In this document: piece by piece, positions 5,995 to 7,697 of the stretch | Numbering within the stretch: the first letter of the stretch is position 1 | Layout of the letters: each line of letters begins with the position of its first letter | NCBI GenBank assembly: GCA_023415145.1 | Contig: JAEZLW010000157.1 | Coordinates: forward strand, 1 to 7,697 | Length of the DNA stretch: 7,697 bases | Source: Bacillota bacterium | GTDB lineage: Bacteria > Bacillota > Clostridia > Christensenellales > Aristaeellaceae | Reading direction: 5' to 3' | Position numbers and translations under genes: made by a program | Notes under the pieces: model-generated | What the model was told of the DNA's origin: nothing | The model's database searches: none | The model's input: the letters and a program-made list of their open reading frames with translations, nothing else

Positions 5995-7005
5995 TTACCA
6001 CATGGATACGACTTGCACGTCCTTGAAGTACTGCATCACGATTTCTTCGCCCTTCATGCCGCTATCGGCCAGCCCGTAAGCGCCCCATTGGGGCATGCCA
6101 ACTCCATGTCCGTAGCCTTTTCCGGCCATTGTTACCTTTCCATCTTCATAGGCAATACTGGTCAAGAATGTGGAACGCATTTTTGTGCTGTCCAGGGCGA
6201 TGCGGAGTTCAGGTGCGCTAACTTCCACCCCGCCGACCATGATCGAAACAGCCCGGCCACTTTCGCCTCTTTTTGAAATGGAGATTTCCTTGGCGGAGGT
6301 GGGGGTGCCGCCGGCCTTTTTGCAGGCGGCCAGGAACTCGGATTCAGTGAAGGACGCTTCCCAGGTTTTGGCATCCGGGGGTGCATCATCGCTTTCCTTG
6401 CCGGGCACGCTTTGGGTATAGGGCGGCTCTTCATCTTTATAGGCCAGGCCTTCCTTGGCCAGTGCTGTTTGACCGCCGGAATGGGCGTGGAACCAGGTGA
6501 ACGGAAACTCGCCGCCCGAAGCCAGCACCATCCCCCTCGTGCTTTCAATGGCTTCCTTCACGCGGTCGTTGATCTCGTCGGCAGCGTAAGCCTGTGCTTC
6601 CTCAATATCTGTGGAGACATCCGCGCCTTCGTACTTGCTTTCTTTTTCTGTGGTGAATTTCAAAACGAAGGTACGGGCCAGAATGGCTTGCGCACGAAGC
6701 GCTTCCATAGGCCAGTCGTTTTTCATTTCACCAGCGACCACACCCTGAAGATAGGTTTCCATGTCCATCTCCTTAACGGCCTTGTCTTCTACCACATACA
6801 CCTGTAATATGGGTACACCGTTTTTGTCGGTCTTGTTCAGCTTGGAGGGAATTTGCGGTTTTGCGGCAGGATCATTTTTGGCGGAGGAGCCTTCTTTGGG
6901 CGAGGCCGAGGGCAAAAGCTCCGCCTGAGCATCCGGCGTGGCGGCACAGGAAGACATAAGGGTTATCATCATCAGGCAGGATAGGAGAATACAAAGGGCA
7001 CGCAT
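5995..7005 (-). CDS. SpoIID/LytB-domain lipoprotein, probable lytic transglycosylase
   Basis: Protein of 336 residues in the SpoIID/LytB family. SpoIID cleaves peptidoglycan glycan strands (denuded of stem peptides) during engulfment in sporulation. A signal peptide (residues 1-19) ends at Cys20 in LMSSC, a probable lipobox. A low-complexity Ala/Pro/Lys linker runs to about 60. The SpoIID domain begins at METYLQGVVAGEM, where E93 aligns with the catalytic Glu of SpoIID, and continues with MEALRAQAILARTF, TRGMVL, HAHSGGQT, PYTQSVPG and the C-terminal GKGYGHGVGMPQWGA (295-309). The Cys/His zinc ligands described for clostridial SpoIID are not apparent. The start is ATG at 7005, with AAGGAGGT 6 nt upstream; an in-frame ATG 21 nt earlier includes the Shine-Dalgarno and is unlikely. 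It is not next to murA or spoIIID, the usual setting of true spoIID, so it may be a paralogue with a vegetative or spore-related role. Confidence 0.93.
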   Translation of the reverse strand: MRALCILLSCLMMITLMSSCAATPDAQAELLPSASPKEGSSAKNDPAAKPQIPSKLNKTDKNGVPILQVYVVEDKAVKEMDMETYLQGVVAGEMKNDWPMEALRAQAILARTFVLKFTTEKESKYEGADVSTDIEEAQAYAADEINDRVKEAIESTRGMVLASGGEFPFTWFHAHSGGQTALAKEGLAYKDEEPPYTQSVPGKESDDAPPDAKTWEASFTESEFLAACKKAGGTPTSAKEISISKRGESGRAVSIMVGGVEVSAPELRIALDSTKMRSTFLTSIAYEDGKVTMAGKGYGHGVGMPQWGAYGLADSGMKGEEIVMQYFKDVQVVSMW

Positions 7006-7011
7006 GAGGAG

Positions 7012-7019
7012 ACCTCCTT
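7012..7019 (-). promoter_or_regulatory. Ribosome binding site of the spoIID-like gene
   Basis: AAGGAGGT on the minus strand, six bases before ATG 7005. It sets the start and excludes a longer N-terminal reading, which would also remove the signal peptide from the N terminus. GGAG can pair with the adjacent CTCC, but a two-base loop makes that hairpin improbable. Confidence 0.85.
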
Positions 7020-7206
7020 GAATCATCAGGTTGACACAAGTTTCCCCCGGTGGAAAGCAAAATACGATGCAACCTTTTGGTAATTGCAGGCGAGTTATCC
7101 GCATGCTATAAAATATGTAGGTACAGAATCTGGGGATAGTGTCATACAAACGGGCTGCCGGAAGACCCCTTGTCCTTTTGAATCAAATGTTTTTGTTGCG
7201 GACAGA

Positions 7207-7235
7207 TTGACATAAAAGGAAAACGATGATATGAT
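7207..7235 (+). promoter_or_regulatory. Sigma-A promoter of the L7Ae-rpsL operon
   Basis: TTGACA (7207-7212), a 17-bp spacer and TATGAT (7230-7235): a perfect -35 with optimal spacing and a 5-of-6 -10. Transcription should begin near 7242, giving a leader of about 78 nt. This is the strongest promoter in the window, as expected for a ribosomal protein operon. It diverges from the spoIID-like gene. I identified no confident promoter for that gene, only an AT-rich block at about 7106-7117. The rest of 7006-7319 holds nothing recognisable. Confidence 0.88.
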
Positions 7236-7319
7236 TATGTGGTTGTCCGCAAGCTATGTTTTTCTATGCCTTTTTGGGAAAAACAGGCCGGAATTCTCCC
7301 TGAAAAGGAGCGGTCCGCC

Positions 7320-7565
7320 ATGCTGGAAGAGTTAAAAAATCCCGCCGGGCGCGTGGTTGGCACCAAGCAGCTTTTACGGGCGCTGGCTTTGGGAAAAGTC
7401 GCAAAGGTGTTTGTGGCGGAGGATGCGGACGACTTCAACTACCGCAGGGTGCGCACAGCCGCCGAGGCCAATCAGGTACCCGTTACGGTGGTAAAAACCA
7501 TGGCGCAATTGGGCCAGGCATGCCGTATCGATGTGGATACAGCCGCCGCAGGGCTTTTGCGCTGA
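7320..7565 (+). CDS. L7Ae-family ribosomal protein (YbxF-like)
   Basis: RNA-binding protein of 81 residues in the L7Ae/L30e/S12e/Gadd45 family, similar to B. subtilis YbxF (RplGB), which binds kink-turn RNA and associates with the ribosome. The family pattern is clear: GTKQLLRALALGKVAKVFVAEDAD (residues 14-37), a central VRTAAEANQVPVTVV strand-helix, and the MAQLGQACRIDVDTAAAGLL C terminus. The start is ATG at 7320, with AAAAGGAG 9 nt upstream; the in-frame GTG at 7239 lies before the predicted transcription start and is ruled out. It sits 67 nt upstream of rpsL, as in many Firmicutes. In those genomes rpoC normally precedes it on the same strand, but here the gene starts a transcription unit. 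Confidence 0.95.
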   Translation: MLEELKNPAGRVVGTKQLLRALALGKVAKVFVAEDADDFNYRRVRTAAEANQVPVTVVKTMAQLGQACRIDVDTAAAGLLR

Positions 7566-7575
7566 TATGAATTGC

Positions 7576-7609
7576 CTATAGGCTTCCGAGGGTTGCGGAA
7601 GTATTATAG
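7576..7609 (+). other. Hairpin in the L7Ae-rpsL intergenic region
   Basis: CTTCCG (7583-7588) pairs with CGGAAG (7596-7601) around a 7-nt loop. CTATA (7576-7580) pairs with TATAG (7605-7609) to extend the stem through a small internal loop. It lies between the L7Ae stop and the rpsL ribosome binding site. It could modulate expression of rpsL relative to L7Ae or bind a ribosomal protein. No U-tract follows, so it is not an obvious terminator. Confidence 0.45.
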
Positions 7610-7632
7610 ATATCATTCCAGGAGGTGCTTCC

Positions 7633-7697
7633 ATGCCCACGATCAATCAATTGATCCGCAAGGGAAGGGAAAAGGTCGTCAACAAGTCGACTGCGCC
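7633..7697 (+). CDS. rpsL: Small ribosomal subunit protein uS12, 5' part
   Basis: Only the first 21 codons are inside the window: MPTINQLIRKGREKVVNKST and then Ala, the typical N terminus of ribosomal protein S12, which shapes the decoding centre and is the target site for streptomycin resistance mutations. The diagnostic K43/K88 region lies outside. The start is ATG at 7633, with AGGAGGTG (7620-7627) 5 nt upstream. It follows the L7Ae-family gene in the same transcription unit; rpsG, fusA and tuf would be expected to the right. Confidence 0.97.
   Translation, partial: MPTINQLIRKGREKVVNKSTA

Noticed and set aside
7031..7068. Second plus-strand promoter with TTGACA at 7031-7036
   Set aside because: The first reasonable -10 (TACGAT) is 26 bp away, which is outside functional spacing.
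7006..7149. N-terminal extension of the SpoIID-like protein from 7149
   Set aside because: The extension would bury the signal peptide, and the Shine-Dalgarno is at 7012-7019, inside it.
7239..7319. Longer N terminus of the L7Ae-family protein from GTG 7239
   Set aside because: The GTG lies upstream of the predicted transcription start (about 7242), and a good ribosome binding site precedes ATG 7320.
3931..7604. TGCGGAAGTAT shared by the rpoB leader (3931-3941, minus) and the rpsL spacer (7594-7604, plus)
   Set aside because: An 11-base coincidence is expected several times in a window of this length, and the predicted pairing context differs between the two.
1..7697. CRISPR array, tRNA/rRNA gene, insertion sequence or defence cassette
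   Set aside because: No regular direct repeats, no transposase or nuclease domain and no RNA-gene signature were found on either strand.

Overview
The window looks like chromosomal DNA of a Bacillota (Firmicutes) bacterium of the Clostridia type. The reasons are strong AGGAGG-type ribosome binding sites, an L7Ae-family ribosomal protein directly upstream of rpsL, a SpoIID/LytB-family protein, a bacteriohemerythrin and a Firmicutes-like RpoB. Base composition is moderately GC-rich. I cannot place it to genus from sequence alone.

Layout, left to right. Positions 1-104 hold no recognisable gene, only a strong hairpin just after rpoB and an 8-bp inverted repeat. rpoB (105-3818, minus) is full length and has its own TTGACA/TAAAAT promoter and a leader of about 144 nt. 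A 17-bp-stem terminator-like hairpin (4042-4078) separates it from a bacteriohemerythrin gene (4193-4593, minus). That gene has one missing base and has a Gln where a His iron ligand is expected. Its promoter lies inside a perfect 13-bp inverted repeat and overlaps an FNR-like half-site pair. Next come a small two-helix membrane protein (4687-5106, minus) and an ECF-like sigma factor (5148-5690, minus), probably one operon reading sigma factor then membrane protein. An intrinsic terminator with three more hairpins (5851-5984) closes a SpoIID/LytB-family lipoprotein gene (5995-7005, minus). Facing the other way, a near-consensus promoter (7207-7235) drives an L7Ae-family protein (7320-7565, plus) and rpsL (7633 to the window end, plus, partial).

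The most notable feature is the arrangement. In most Firmicutes, rplJL-rpoB-rpoC-(L7Ae)-rpsL-rpsG-fusA-tuf are co-oriented neighbours. Here rpoB points away from L7Ae-rpsL, and four accessory genes lie between the two 5' ends. rpoB has its own promoter, and no rplL precedes it. One inversion of the rpoBC segment would explain the orientation. The individual families are known ones. The points worth checking are the rearranged core transcription/translation locus, the hemerythrin control region and its damaged gene, and the sigma factor/membrane protein pair with a His/Cys-rich tail. I did not find a clearly new defence or mobile system.
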